Origin: Methanoregula sp. PtaB.Bin085 | GTDB taxonomy: Archaea; Halobacteriota; Methanomicrobia; Methanomicrobiales; Methanospirillaceae | Length of the DNA stretch: 64,000 bases | Assembly (NCBI RefSeq): GCF_002067035.1 | Contig: NZ_MVQB01000053.1 | Coordinates: 1 to 64,000, forward strand | Direction: 5' to 3' | Shown: one piece after another, positions 17,981 to 27,441 of the stretch | Numbering within the stretch: position 1 is the first letter of the stretch | Layout of the letters: each line of letters opens with the position of its first letter | Position numbers and translations under genes: made by a program | Notes under the pieces: generated by a model | The model's database searches: none | What the model saw: only the letters and a program-made list of their open reading frames with translations | Told to the model about the DNA's origin: nothing

Positions 17981-18687
17981 TTGCGAGCGCGAACGAGGCT
18001 GGCGGCCCGTTCGATGTGATCTGCTATTGCAGGCCCGGTATCGCAGACATAAAAACTGCCGGGCTGTACGTGCGGATCCTTGAGCACCCGCACCCGGAGC
18101 AGGCGCTGGTCGATGACCTCGCGTCCGGGAAGATCGATGCTGCTGTCCGCGGGACGCTGCCCTCCAATTCAACGCTCCGGGCCCTGAAGAAGGCGATGGG
18201 GGTCGGCCATCTCGAACGCATAGCCCTGCTCGAGACCGTGCACGGGAAAAAATTCCTGCTGACACCCGTGGGAGTTGACGAGGGCTGGACCGTTGCGGAG
18301 AAATGCGAGCTCATAAAGAAGGGGCGGGAGATTGCACAAAAGTTCGGTCTTGCGGAAAAAACCTGCATCCTTTCCGGGGGACGGCTGGGCGATATCGGCC
18401 GGCACCCGCAGGTGGATGCAAGCATGGCCGAAGCCGAGCTCGTAGCCCGGCTCACGGGTGCTACCCACTGCGAGATCCTCATCGAGGACGCAATCGAAAC
18501 CTGCGGGCTCATCATCGCGCCTGACGGCATCTCCGGCAACCTGATCTTCCGGACCCTGACCTTTCTGGGGGGCGGGCACGGGCATGGCGCACCCGTGGTA
18601 AATATCAGCAGAATTTTCGTAGATAGTTCGCGCGCCTCTCCAAATTACACGAATGCGCTATTGCTCGCAGCATCGCTGCTGGAATAA
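17923..18687 (+). CDS. mtxX: Methanogenesis marker protein 4 (MtxX-type)
   Basis: 254 residues. MtxX-type proteins are restricted mostly to methanogens and resemble phosphate acyltransferases; they were named for linkage to methyltransferase genes, and the reaction is unproven. Visible blocks: [89 protein letters not shown] and LGGGHGHGAPVVN. The start lies 58 bases inside the marker 2 gene, so translation is probably coupled and both products are likely to be needed together. A poly-A/T-rich stretch follows the stop. Confidence 0.9.
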   Translation: MPGTRKQIGIGIEEEPEKVVASANEAGGPFDVICYCRPGIADIKTAGLYVRILEHPHPEQALVDDLASGKIDAAVRGTLPSNSTLRALKKAMGVGHLERIALLETVHGKKFLLTPVGVDEGWTVAEKCELIKKGREIAQKFGLAEKTCILSGGRLGDIGRHPQVDASMAEAELVARLTGATHCEILIEDAIETCGLIIAPDGISGNLIFRTLTFLGGGHGHGAPVVNISRIFVDSSRASPNYTNALLLAASLLE

Positions 18688-18842
18688 AATTAAAAATAGA
18701 AATTTCCCTTATTTTCCAAAAAAAACGATTTAAACAGATATAAAAATATTCTGCGAAATTCTGAACTCCGTTTATTCCTAGCCCTGCAGGAAACCTTCCA
18801 ATATCGTTTCGCAGTTCAATTTGGAGCCTTTTCCCAGAAAGT

Positions 18843-18853
18843 ATTTATATATA
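18843..18853 (+). promoter_or_regulatory. Histone gene TATA box
   Basis: ATTTATATATA, a near-ideal archaeal TATA box, 32-42 bases before the histone ATG. The transcript would have a leader of about 15 bases that contains GAGG (18874-18877). Confidence 0.7.
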
Positions 18854-18884
18854 CCAATTGGATTTCTTCAATGAGGTTTAAAAC

Positions 18885-19088
18885 ATGGCAGATTTACCAA
18901 TTGCCGCAGTTGTAAGGATTGCAAAGAAGAACGGAGCCGAACGCGTGGGCAGCGATGCCGCAGAAGCGCTCGTCATCAAGGCAGAGAAGTACATCGCCCA
19001 GCTGACCAAGGAAGCCAACAAGCTTGCCGAGCACGCAGGCCGCAAGACGATCAAGAAGGAAGATGTTGACCTGGCTGCAAAGCCGTAA
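18885..19088 (+). CDS. Archaeal histone
   Basis: 67 residues, the size of HMf-type histones: one histone fold without tails. Helix 1 and loop (LPIAAVVRIAKKNGAERVGSDA), long helix 2 (AEALVIKAEKYIAQLTKEANKLAEHAG) and RKTIKKEDVDLA for loop 2/helix 3 all match. The RKT of loop 2 and the Lys pairs are the DNA-contact residues. It forms dimers and larger stacks that wrap DNA. A strong TATA box and GAGG before the ATG fit high expression. It is a stand-alone gene. Confidence 0.97.
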   Translation: MADLPIAAVVRIAKKNGAERVGSDAAEALVIKAEKYIAQLTKEANKLAEHAGRKTIKKEDVDLAAKP

Positions 19089-19095
19089 GGTCCCT

Positions 19096-19106
19096 GCTTT
19101 TTTATC
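19096..19106 (+). terminator. T-run after the histone gene
   Basis: GCTTTTTTATC begins eight bases after the stop, a typical archaeal T-tract terminator. Confidence 0.45.
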
Positions 19107-19400
19107 ATTTGTTCCGATGGCCGGCGGTGTGCGGCCGGCACGGTTATCTTCCTGATGGTCCGGGTAGGATCGGGTACAACGACAGGACTCTCCTCCCGGA
19201 ATACCAGTCCAGGGCAGACCACCGGAACTTTGGATCTCCCTTTTGTTCGTGGCCTGCTCTTCCCGGCAGGGTCAGGGTAATGCCCCGTCAAAAACAAGGC
19301 CGGGTCCCGGTTACCCTGTTGGGATACGGACTATGGTACAATGAGAAAGAATTTGGCGTGCTGCGAAAAATATCCCGGAACAGTAAACCGGAGGAAACTC
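19107..19400. other. Gap between histone and Lon-like genes
   Basis: About 290 bases with no convincing gene. A GC-rich inverted motif GGCCGGCGG...GCGGCCGGC at 19119-19140 lies just after the T-run. The ribosome binding site GGAGG of the next gene is at 19390-19395. Confidence 0.4.
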
Positions 19401-20321
19401 ATGAACGCCGTCCGGATCCTGACAATCCTTTTTGCACTATCATTACTGGTCAATATCGGCCTGATATTTGTGTACGCACCCTATGAACAGGAGCAGGTCG
19501 CCGGCCTTGTTGACCGGATCAACCTGCTGGGCCTGCAGAACATGCAGCTCGAGCAGCAACTGGCAGATGCCAATCTTACGATCCAGAGATCGGCAGGCCC
19601 GGCTGCTGCATCCCGCGTGCAGCTGTCCGGGGGCAGCACCGGCACACCGGCCATTCCTGCCGGAATCACCGGTGCGGCTTCCATGCTGGCTCCCTCGGTG
19701 AGCCAGTCAGTCCAGCGGGTGAGGAACGGGCCGTTCATCGAACAGGTCGTTGTCACGAACGGGTCGGTCATGAACATCTCGGTCACCGTCCAGCCGGGCC
19801 AGGGGAGGGTTCTCGTAGAGACAAAACCCCTGATGGGGATCGTCTTCCAGGACGCTGCCAATACAGCGGTCGCGGTTGCAGCGAACCGGACCGGGACCAA
19901 CCTGAGCGGGACCGATATCCTCTTCTCCATCGAGGGGGACCGCCAGGTCGCTGCCGTGGACGGGCCGAGCGCCGGTGCCCTGATGGCCCTCCTCTGCATT
20001 GCAGCGCTCGGGCACCGGCCCATCGATCCTTCCGTAACCCTGACCGGGACGATCAACAGCGACGGCCATGTCGGTGCTATCGGGGGGATTCCGGAGAAGG
20101 CAGAAGCGGCAAAGGAGTCCGGGATGACACGTTTCCTCCTCCCGCGTGAGAATAGCCGGATGACCGTGTATGAACAGCAGATCCAGGACTATCGGGGGTT
20201 CCAGATGGTCAGGTATACTTCCCGGACTGTTGACGCAAAGACCTACATCGCCAATACAACAGGGATCAGGACTGAGTATATCGATACGATCGATGATGTC
20301 GTAGCAGCTGCGCTGAAATGA
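19401..20321 (+). CDS. Membrane-anchored Lon-like (S16) serine protease without ATPase
   Basis: 306 residues. A single N-terminal helix (residues 5-26) anchors the protein, a Gln/Leu-rich coiled-coil-like stretch (about 30-62) and a linker follow, then a Lon proteolytic domain. The catalytic dyad is S190 in DGPSAGALMA and K233 in GGIPEKAEAAK, with INSDGHVGAIGG between them, exactly the Lon order. There is no AAA+ module, so ATP-driven unfolding would have to come from elsewhere or substrates are already unfolded or membrane proteins. GGAGG is placed six bases before the ATG at 19401. Such stand-alone Lon domains are common in archaea; the orientation of the domain to the membrane is not decidable here. 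Confidence 0.88.
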   Translation: MNAVRILTILFALSLLVNIGLIFVYAPYEQEQVAGLVDRINLLGLQNMQLEQQLADANLTIQRSAGPAAASRVQLSGGSTGTPAIPAGITGAASMLAPSVSQSVQRVRNGPFIEQVVVTNGSVMNISVTVQPGQGRVLVETKPLMGIVFQDAANTAVAVAANRTGTNLSGTDILFSIEGDRQVAAVDGPSAGALMALLCIAALGHRPIDPSVTLTGTINSDGHVGAIGGIPEKAEAAKESGMTRFLLPRENSRMTVYEQQIQDYRGFQMVRYTSRTVDAKTYIANTTGIRTEYIDTIDDVVAAALK

Positions 20322-20387
20322 TGTCCTCAATAAAACGGACCGGAGAAGTGCAGGACTTCCTCCCGAAGAAGAAGAAGCACCTGTCTC

Positions 20388-20966
20388 TCAAAACTTCCCC
20401 TTCGTGCTCGGCACACCTTTCTTCCCGGTCAGGGAAAGCGCCTCGCCAAGGGCGATCCCGAACGCCTTGAAGACCGCCTCGCACTGGTGGTGGTCGTTTT
20501 TGCCGGTGAACGCGATGTGCGCCGTGATGCCGGCGCGGTTGCAGAGCGAGTAGAAGAAGTGCTCGAAGATGTCCGACGGGATGGTGCCGACCGCTTTGTT
20601 GCCGAACGTGCCGGTGAAGACGAGGTACCCGCGCCCGCCGCAGTCAAGGGCGACTGTTGCGATCGCCTCGTCCATCGGGATCACCGCGTGAGCAAACCGC
20701 TTTATTCCCTTCCCGTCATTCATAACCTGCTTCACGGCGTCGCCGAGCACGATCCCGATATCCTCGATCGTGTGGTGGCAGTCCACCGCCAGGTCACCTG
20801 TCGCCGTGCAGGAGAGATCGAACCCCCCGTGCTTTGCCATGGACGTGAGCATGTGGTCGAAGAACGGCACGCCGCTCTCGGCTGCAGCCTTCCCGGACCC
20901 GTCCGCGTTCAGCTTCAGTACAATCTTCGTCTCTTTCGTATCCCGTTTCACCGTAACAGATCTCAT
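20388..20966 (-). CDS. hisB: Imidazoleglycerol-phosphate dehydratase
   Basis: 192 residues. Catalyses the dehydration of imidazoleglycerol phosphate to imidazoleacetol phosphate in histidine synthesis. Metal-binding signatures are complete: [52 protein letters not shown] and [15 protein letters not shown]. Two ATGs are close together; the second (20966) has GGAGG seven bases upstream and forms an ATGA overlap with the hisA stop. It is the last gene of the mat-hisG-hisA-hisB unit. No phosphatase domain is fused. Confidence 0.95.
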   Translation of the reverse strand: MRSVTVKRDTKETKIVLKLNADGSGKAAAESGVPFFDHMLTSMAKHGGFDLSCTATGDLAVDCHHTIEDIGIVLGDAVKQVMNDGKGIKRFAHAVIPMDEAIATVALDCGGRGYLVFTGTFGNKAVGTIPSDIFEHFFYSLCNRAGITAHIAFTGKNDHHQCEAVFKAFGIALGEALSLTGKKGVPSTKGKF

Positions 20967-21673
20967 CGGCATTCCTCCAGTGCATCTTTCAGGGTGATCT
21001 TCCCGCTGTACAGCGCAGAGCCGAGCACGGCGCCGTGCGCCCCGGCATCCCGAAGGCCGGCCACGTCCGCCCGGGTCGAGACACCGCCGGCGACCACGAC
21101 CGGAATCCGGACATGGCCGATCAGCAGCTTCACCGGCTCAAGTCGCACGCCCTGCTGCAGCCCCTCGACGTCGACGTTGGTGTACAGGAGCGAACCGGCG
21201 CCGAGCTCCTCGAACTTCTTAGCCCAGCCAAGGAAGTCGCCCGCCGTCTCCTGCCAGCCGTGCACGGCGATCTGGCCGCCCTTTGCATCCACGCCGGGCA
21301 TGATCCGGCCGCTGCCAAACTCATCGGCAAGGGTGCGGATGCAGCCAGGGTCCTGCGTGGCGAGCGTGGAGATGATAACACGGTCAACGCCGGTCTCCAG
21401 CCATTGGCGTGCATCGTCGACGGAACGGATGCCGCCACCAAGCTCAATCTCGGTGCCGGTCTTTTTGATTATTTCCCGGATGAGCCTGGCATTCTCCGAG
21501 CTGGTGCCGAACGCCCCGTCGAGGTTGACCACGTGGAGGGCGGTAGCACCCATAGAGAGCCAGCGGGTGGCACACGCGAGGGGATCGCCATACGCGGTGG
21601 CGCTCTCCCGCTTCCCCTGCACCAGCTGGACGCACTTTCCGCCCAGGATATCGACAGCAGGGAAGATCTTCAT
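20963..21673 (-). CDS. hisA: Phosphoribosyl-formimino aminoimidazole carboxamide ribotide isomerase
   Basis: 236 residues, a full TIM barrel. HisA performs the Amadori rearrangement of ProFAR. Seen: [20 protein letters not shown] with the catalytic Asp, ELGGGIRS phosphate loop, [15 protein letters not shown] with the second catalytic Asp, and VVAGGVST. The start lies five bases after the hisG stop and the stop overlaps hisB, so the three his genes are translated from one message. Confidence 0.95.
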   Translation of the reverse strand: MKIFPAVDILGGKCVQLVQGKRESATAYGDPLACATRWLSMGATALHVVNLDGAFGTSSENARLIREIIKKTGTEIELGGGIRSVDDARQWLETGVDRVIISTLATQDPGCIRTLADEFGSGRIMPGVDAKGGQIAVHGWQETAGDFLGWAKKFEELGAGSLLYTNVDVEGLQQGVRLEPVKLLIGHVRIPVVVAGGVSTRADVAGLRDAGAHGAVLGSALYSGKITLKDALEECR

Positions 21674-21678
21674 GGCAG

Positions 21679-22596
21679 TCAGCGGATCATCCGCTGGATG
21701 GACATGACGAGAATATCCCGTGCCCCGGCCTGTTTCAGCTGGCTGATCAGCATATACACCCGCTCCTCGCTCACGACCGCGTGGACCGCAACGAGTCCTT
21801 CGGACGATGCAACGTCCATCACCGTCGGGCCGGAGAGCCCCGGCAGAACGCGTTTCACCGCATCAAGGCAGCCTTTTTTAACGTTCATCATCAGGTAGCA
21901 CTGGCCCCTGGCCCGGATAACGCTCTCGAACGCCAGGTGGATCTCGTCGATCTTCTCCTTCTTTTTCTCAAGCGAATCCCGGTTTGCGATCAGGTATGTG
22001 GACGTGACCAAAACCTCGTCGATGACACGGAGGCGGTTGGTCTTCAGGGTCGTCCCGGAGCTGGTGAGGTCAACGATCGCGTCCGCGATCCCGAGGTGAG
22101 GGGTAGCCTCGCATGCCCCGCCGACCTGGACGATATCGGCATTGATCTTCTTCCGGGCAAAGTACGTGCGGGCCATGACGGGGAACTCGGTTGCAACCCG
22201 GTGGCCGTTGAGCTCCCGGGGCGTCTGGATCTCCGAGTCCTCGTGGACAGCGAGCACGAGCTTCGCCCTGCCCATCTGGAGGTCGAGGAGTTCCTGCACA
22301 TCGGCGCCGCGTTCGGTCACCATATCGTGGCCGGTGATGCCGAGGTCTGCCGCCCCGTTCTCGACGTAACCGGGGATGTCTGCCGGGCGGGCAAAGAGGA
22401 TCTCGACATGGGGGTCGAGGGTCCGGGTGATCAGCCGGCGCTGCTCGCCGGACTCCGCCAGGTGGAGACCGCTCTTCTCGACCAGCTCCATGACCGGCGC
22501 AGCGATCCTCCCCTTGTTGGGGATGGCGAGCCGCACGATATCAGAAAAAGGTTGTGTGTCACGGGTTTTTTTTCCCGTCTTTTGCGCAGGGGGCAT
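21679..22596 (-). CDS. hisG: ATP phosphoribosyltransferase, long form
   Basis: 305 residues. First step of histidine synthesis, ATP plus PRPP. It is the long form with a C-terminal ACT-like regulatory domain (about 225-305), so it should be feedback-inhibited by histidine and not need HisZ. Motifs: [11 protein letters not shown]-like start (here [15 protein letters not shown]), [10 protein letters not shown], and the PRPP loop [16 protein letters not shown]. It follows the mat gene by eight bases. The ATG at 22596 is the first after the mat stop; the N-terminal 20 residues are Lys/Thr-rich and may be poorly conserved, so the true start could be slightly downstream. Confidence 0.95.
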   Translation of the reverse strand: MPPAQKTGKKTRDTQPFSDIVRLAIPNKGRIAAPVMELVEKSGLHLAESGEQRRLITRTLDPHVEILFARPADIPGYVENGAADLGITGHDMVTERGADVQELLDLQMGRAKLVLAVHEDSEIQTPRELNGHRVATEFPVMARTYFARKKINADIVQVGGACEATPHLGIADAIVDLTSSGTTLKTNRLRVIDEVLVTSTYLIANRDSLEKKKEKIDEIHLAFESVIRARGQCYLMMNVKKGCLDAVKRVLPGLSGPTVMDVASSEGLVAVHAVVSEERVYMLISQLKQAGARDILVMSIQRMIR

Positions 22597-22604
22597 TGTA
22601 CCGG

Positions 22605-23810
22605 TTAGAATGTCTTGAGTTTCCCGGCAATGACCTTTTCGGTGATGTTGGCGGAGATATGGGCCAGCTGGTCGTCGACAATGCCGTAGATGTCGTCGTT
22701 GATATCCTTCAGATTCACGCCGGACGAGGGAAGCACCTGGATGCTTGCAACGAGCGGCTGGTCGATGGGCTTGCCGATCTGGGAGAGGAGCCGGACGTAC
22801 ATCTCCTCGATCCCGTCGACCTTCCGGACACATTCCCGGGCGATCTGGGTGGAGAGGAGGTTATACATCTTGCCGATATGGTTGATCGGGTTCTTGCCGC
22901 TCGTCGCCTCCATGCTCATCGGACGGTTGGGGGTGATGAGGCCGTTGCAGCGGTTGCCGCGGCCCACCGAGCCGTCGTCTCCCATCTCGGCCGAGGTGCC
23001 GGTCACGGTCAGGAACACGCTCTTCTTTTTAATATCGTCAGCGGTGTTGACGTGGACAACCACCCTGCGCTTTGTGCTCTTCTTCGCAACTGCAGTGATC
23101 TCCTCTTTCAGGATATCCATGTACTCCACGTACTCGCGGATGTCCCTGCAGTACTTATCGACGATTGCGCACGCGATCGTGAGGGTGATTGTGTCCTTGT
23201 CCCGCAGGCCCATGATCTTGATGTCCTGACCGATGGCAGGATATTTCTTCCGGAGCTTCGTGTCGATATATTCAGCGGAGTTGCGGATGATCGTCTCGAC
23301 ATCAGAGAACGGGGCGTGCCCGACACCGAAGGATGTATCGTTTGCCCGTGGGACCCTGCCGTTGCCGATCTTGAAGACGTCCCGCAGGTCGGTCGATCCG
23401 GTACCGATCCGGCAGTCAATCATCAGGTCGCGGTTGGGCCGGATGTCGGGGAGGATCTTGTGGAGGTAGGTTGTCGCAGCTTCGACCGCTACGGCATCGA
23501 CCGGGAGGTTGACGCCGTTGAATGACTTGGTCGCCCGCCCATCGATAAGAATGAAGATCGGGCGGATCATCCGGCCTCCCCCGAACTTCGGGCTCGACTC
23601 CCCGGCAACGACCTCGCCCTGGTCGGTGTTGTGGTGGAGGACGACCCCGAGCTCCTCAAGATACATCTTACAGAGTGCCTGGCTGATCGATTCTGCGATC
23701 CCGTCGGCCATGCTGTCGGGGTGGCCCAGGCATTTGCGCTCGACAAGCTCGTTCCGCTGCTTCTCCAGCGGGATCTGGTTCAGTGCTTCGATATGGATAT
23801 TTCTCTTCAC
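22605..23810 (-). CDS. mat: Archaeal S-adenosylmethionine synthetase
   Basis: 401 residues, archaeal type (MAT gamma; also called metK). Makes S-adenosylmethionine from Met and ATP. Conserved blocks: VERKCLGHPDSMADGIAES, YHNTDQG-type (here LHHNTDQGEVVAG), FGGGRMIRPIFILIDGRAT, TGTSAEMGDDGSVGRGNR and NPINHIGKMYN. A frame opens at 23879, but the family N terminus corresponds to VKRNIHIEAL; the GTG at 23810 has GAGGAA five bases before it and a TATA box (TTATATGAA on this strand) about 45 bases upstream. It heads the operon with hisG, hisA and hisB. Confidence 0.95.
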   Translation of the reverse strand: MKRNIHIEALNQIPLEKQRNELVERKCLGHPDSMADGIAESISQALCKMYLEELGVVLHHNTDQGEVVAGESSPKFGGGRMIRPIFILIDGRATKSFNGVNLPVDAVAVEAATTYLHKILPDIRPNRDLMIDCRIGTGSTDLRDVFKIGNGRVPRANDTSFGVGHAPFSDVETIIRNSAEYIDTKLRKKYPAIGQDIKIMGLRDKDTITLTIACAIVDKYCRDIREYVEYMDILKEEITAVAKKSTKRRVVVHVNTADDIKKKSVFLTVTGTSAEMGDDGSVGRGNRCNGLITPNRPMSMEATSGKNPINHIGKMYNLLSTQIARECVRKVDGIEEMYVRLLSQIGKPIDQPLVASIQVLPSSGVNLKDINDDIYGIVDDQLAHISANITEKVIAGKLKTF

Positions 23811-23989
23811 TGTTGTTCCTCGTGACACTTCGTTAGTATACAAGGGACTGGAATTCATATAACATTTCTGATACAGCAATTTTTGATGCGAGATGTATTA
23901 CCCGGAGTGATTTGGAGGGGGAAAGTATCCGGAAGTATCTGATATGCTGGCATCGGTTATTGGTCCGATAATTACGGGCATTTCCACCC

Positions 23990-24130
23990 CCTTCGCGGGT
24001 CGCTCGGCCTCGTCGCCGGGCAAAGACATATCCCGGGAAAACGGGTAACTGAAAGCCGCAGCGGGAGCGCCCCCGCGGGGGCGGCAGCTCCTGTCACAAA
24101 GGGGGTATGGGGGTATCAGCCCCCATCATT
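23990..24130 (-). repeat. Dispersed repeat A, copy 3 (degenerate, opposite orientation)
   Basis: The right half, read on the minus strand, has GATGGGGGCTGATACCCCC, CATACCCCC and GCCGCCCCCGC/GCTCCCGC as in the other copies; the left half is only loosely similar (CCCGGGA, CGGCGACGAGGCC). It fills most of the 444-base gap before the mat promoter region. Confidence 0.6.
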
Positions 24131-24254
24131 GATCCCTGGATTATCGATCTCCGGTGTGATTTTCCGGAGAAAAAACACTACCGTGCCGACACACAGGGGT
24201 AATCCCAATGATCGATCAATAAACGAGGGAAAAACAAAGAGTCTAGGAAAAAAC

Positions 24255-25730
24255 CTACCGTCTCAGGAACTTGTGGAGGATTGTCATCTCGGATCCCCGG
24301 GGAGCCTTCTTGACCGGCGGTTTTGTCGGCTGGGGCTTCTCGTCCTCGAAATCCTCATCGCCCGGCCCTTCGGCACGGGACGCAGGTACCGCCGGCCTCC
24401 GCTCCGCGGGGACGGTGTCGGCAGGGATGGGGCGCTTATCGCGGGCAGGCGGCGCTGAGCGGGCCGCCGTGTGAGGAAGGGTCCGGTTCTGTCCAAGGCG
24501 CGTCCCGCAGCCAGGACAGAAGTTCGCTTCCCCGGGAAGCTTCTTGCCGCAGTTATGGCAGAACTGGGGAATTTCCGCCGGCGGTTCCACCAGCTCTTCC
24601 GCGGCCGGGGCCGCGGGCTCCTGGAACAGCGGTTCACGGGTCCGTTCATGGATCCGCGGCCGCCGGGGCTCGACGGTTTCCCGCACCTCCGGTTCCACGA
24701 CCGGCCGCCGCACGGCATGCTCGGAGATCTCCCGTCGCGGGGAACGGACCGGGGGCTGTGCCAGCGGTTTCATGGCGCTCTTCATGGCAACCTTCATCGC
24801 CGACTGGACCTCCGGCTTTTTCACCGGCGGGACATTGTCGCGGGGCGCCGGTGCGGCTTCAAACCCGGGCTCCTCCACGACCGGCACCTTCTTTGCCGGC
24901 TCCGGTACCTGCCGGACCTGCGCCCGCCGCGGGGGCGTGACCGGCTGGTCTGCAGCAGAAACCTCCTCTGCTGCCTTCGTGACAGAGATCAGCCGTTTTA
25001 CGGGAGGCTGCTTCTCAAGTTCCTTGACCGGTTTCTTTGCCGGCCTCAGTTCCTGCGCTTTCACCGGGGTCCTTGGCCGGACCGGCGGTCTCTCCGCCTC
25101 CTCTTCCGGCTCCTTTGCCTCCGGTTCCTCTTTCTCCTCTCTTGCCTCCTCCGGCTGCCGGTGAGCGCCCTTCTTTGCCTTTCCCGGCTGCTCTTCCGAC
25201 TTCTGGAGGAGCGCGATCCACTCGTCGATCTCGGCAGACCGGTCCATGCCGTTCTGGACAAAGACGATCTTCATCGTCTTGATCTCGTCATCCGGAGATC
25301 GGATGGACAGCACAAGGACCGGGTCGGAGTTCTCGGAATATTCGATGATGCTGCCGGCAAGGGTGTTCCGCGGGACGTCCTTTGCCGTCACCTTCAGTTT
25401 CTTCTCCTGAGTGTCGATGAGGAAGATGCGCCGGTCGGTCAGGTAAGCGTGAAAAAAGAATTTTTTGACGGAAACGTTCAGCGAGCCGATCAGCACCTGC
25501 TCGCCTTTCTGGAGATACGGGGAGAGCCCTCCTTCCTCCTCCTCTTCGCCAGCATCGCCGCCGGATGGAGGTGTGGCCGGAGCTCCTTTCTGAACCGCAG
25601 GGCCCGGCAAGGGCTGCTTCCTGCCCGCGCTGTCGGATTGTTTCTGCAGGCTTTCGGGGATCTTCTCCCCGCAGTACCCGCAGACGACAGTATCATCCCG
25701 AATATTCATCCCGCAACTTGGGCATTTCAT
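24255..25730 (-). CDS. Zinc-ribbon protein with a PH-like domain and long disordered linker
   Basis: 491 residues. N-terminal zinc ribbon CPSCGMNIRDDTVVCGYCG (3-21), then about 70-180 a PH-like domain (GEQVLIGSLNVSV, FFHAYLTDRRIFLID, STIRSPDD-type strand) of the short-PH or bPH kind. A 200-residue Pro/Glu/Lys/Ala-rich linker follows, then a second ribbon CHNCGKKLPGEANFCPGCG near 400 and a basic tail ending in ILHKFLRR. Composition of the linker (repeated RPPV, KKP, EPE) implies disorder. Soluble. Role unknown; the two ribbons may bind other proteins or nucleic acid while the PH-like domain attaches to a partner or membrane. Confidence 0.8.
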   Translation of the reverse strand: MKCPSCGMNIRDDTVVCGYCGEKIPESLQKQSDSAGRKQPLPGPAVQKGAPATPPSGGDAGEEEEEGGLSPYLQKGEQVLIGSLNVSVKKFFFHAYLTDRRIFLIDTQEKKLKVTAKDVPRNTLAGSIIEYSENSDPVLVLSIRSPDDEIKTMKIVFVQNGMDRSAEIDEWIALLQKSEEQPGKAKKGAHRQPEEAREEKEEPEAKEPEEEAERPPVRPRTPVKAQELRPAKKPVKELEKQPPVKRLISVTKAAEEVSAADQPVTPPRRAQVRQVPEPAKKVPVVEEPGFEAAPAPRDNVPPVKKPEVQSAMKVAMKSAMKPLAQPPVRSPRREISEHAVRRPVVEPEVRETVEPRRPRIHERTREPLFQEPAAPAAEELVEPPAEIPQFCHNCGKKLPGEANFCPGCGTRLGQNRTLPHTAARSAPPARDKRPIPADTVPAERRPAVPASRAEGPGDEDFEDEKPQPTKPPVKKAPRGSEMTILHKFLRR

Positions 25731-25829
25731 CCGTAAACTCCGTTTCCGCGTATCAAGACCGGTAACTATAATGTTATCATCCGATATGAAAAATTCTCTG
25801 ATCCAGATATCATTTCCGCGCAGCGGTTT

Positions 25830-27197
25830 TTACCTGCCTCCGGCGGCAATTACGCCCTCGGTTCCCTGTATGACAGAAAGCCGCTCCTCCTCCTGTTCCG
25901 CGGCAAAGAAGAACAGCTCGGCCTTCTCCCGGTTGGTGCACAGGAGCGCATTGATTCTGCACCGCACCGGGTCCCCGGACAGGAGACAGTCATCCGGCCC
26001 GACCCGGCCGAGCCGGCTGCTGATGGTTGTGGCAACGGGATCCGGAGATCCAAGCACATGGTACAGGCCCCGGTCCACGACAACAATGAGGACCCCCGGC
26101 TTCCCAAAACCCTCAGGATCGTCTGCCCGGAACGTCCCGTACCGCTCGTCGCCGTACGGGTTGAGGAACTCCCGGTAGAACGGGTCGTGCCGCTCTTTGA
26201 GCTGGGAGAGGAAGATGCCTGCCCGGAGGGGGAGGTACCGGGAGTACTTCGCATCAACCTGCGGCCGCAGGTGCGAAAAGGCCGGCCGTGCAAGGAGTTC
26301 CTCCAGCGTTGCCTGTACCCGGAAAAATGCATCCCCGCGGACACTGCCGCTGAACCGGAGCGGGACAGGACGGAAGTACAGGATCTTGCCGGCAACCGGA
26401 ACGGCAAGGGAACCGTCTTTCAGCGTGCTGAGGAGAACGGAAGGCTTTGGCAGGACCGGTGTCTCCGGTTTCCCTGCAGCAGGGCGCTGGACGGGGGGTT
26501 TCACCGGGCCGGGACCGCGCGCCAGGGCCGCCCACTCCCCGGGCGTCCGGGTTTTGTCCAGCTGGCTCTTCCAGAGCGGATCGCGGACGGTGGCGATGGA
26601 GACGAGCCGGTAAGCCTGGCCGACCGGTATGAACTTCCCGCCGCAGCTGCTGCACTCGATATAAAAGTCCGTCCGGGGTACACCGAAGAGCTGCTTCCCG
26701 GTCACCCGCTCAAGGATCCCCGTCCGGCAGACCGGGCAGACATCCATCCACGACAGGGCCGGCCCGTCTCCCGCACCGCCGAGCCGTACCGACGGGGCCA
26801 GCGCCGAGGCGATGTGCCATGTCCATGGTGCAACAAGCCGGATGCCCCTGTGCTCGCGGTGCGTATGTTTGTTCGGGATCCGGGCCGGTTCTGCGATGCC
26901 GGCGCCCACCAGGACCTCTGCGATGACCTGCGCTGCCGCTGTTCCGGGGACTCTCAGCCGCTCCTCCAGGCACCGGTCGAGCCCGTCCTCCATGCCGCTG
27001 CCGGCATCCCGTGGGGTGGTGATGGCAAGGGCTTTCTGCGGCACCGCGTTCAGGCTCTCCATGGCCACCCCGAGCATCTCGCCGGTGACCGTTACCCCGC
27101 TCCTCAGGAACGGCAGCTGCGAAACCCGGTCCGTAACTGTCCTGCAGGCCCGTGAGAAGAGCTCCGGGGGAATGGGGAAGAACTGCGTTGCCGACAT
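25830..27197 (-). CDS. Unknown protein with a central zinc ribbon
   Basis: 455 residues from the ATG at 27197. Residues 1-145 form a helical/alpha-beta domain (FFPIPPELFSRACRTV, MEDGLDRCLEERLRVPG, RIPNKHTHREHRGI). A zinc ribbon follows, with CPVCRTG and, 25 residues later, CSSCGGKFIP. A Pro-rich linker (about 235-270) leads to a beta-rich C-terminal domain (LAVPVAGKILYFRPVPLRF, VLIVVVDRGLYHVLGSPDP, LFFFAAEQEEERLSV). The long upstream extension of the frame is a shadow. No catalytic motif recognised. It lies 99 bases upstream of the zinc-ribbon/PH gene on the same strand, so the two may be one unit. Confidence 0.75.
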   Translation of the reverse strand: MSATQFFPIPPELFSRACRTVTDRVSQLPFLRSGVTVTGEMLGVAMESLNAVPQKALAITTPRDAGSGMEDGLDRCLEERLRVPGTAAAQVIAEVLVGAGIAEPARIPNKHTHREHRGIRLVAPWTWHIASALAPSVRLGGAGDGPALSWMDVCPVCRTGILERVTGKQLFGVPRTDFYIECSSCGGKFIPVGQAYRLVSIATVRDPLWKSQLDKTRTPGEWAALARGPGPVKPPVQRPAAGKPETPVLPKPSVLLSTLKDGSLAVPVAGKILYFRPVPLRFSGSVRGDAFFRVQATLEELLARPAFSHLRPQVDAKYSRYLPLRAGIFLSQLKERHDPFYREFLNPYGDERYGTFRADDPEGFGKPGVLIVVVDRGLYHVLGSPDPVATTISSRLGRVGPDDCLLSGDPVRCRINALLCTNREKAELFFFAAEQEEERLSVIQGTEGVIAAGGR

Positions 27198-27441
27198 GGT
27201 GTTCTCAGACCCTTGGCGGGAAAAGGGGATAAATATGGAGGGACAGTCCCGGACAGGAGTATGGAGGGTGCGGGCCGTCACATGACTATCCTCTTCAAAG
27301 CGCGGGGCCGGTATATGAATTGGTAGCATGGCCGCGGGGTACACTATCACCCGGAAGAGCGATAATTGCGGGTTTGCCGTCTTCTGAATCTTTAAGCCCT
27401 GTACGTGCTTCTTATGAAAAACACAGTACATGGTGAATCCC

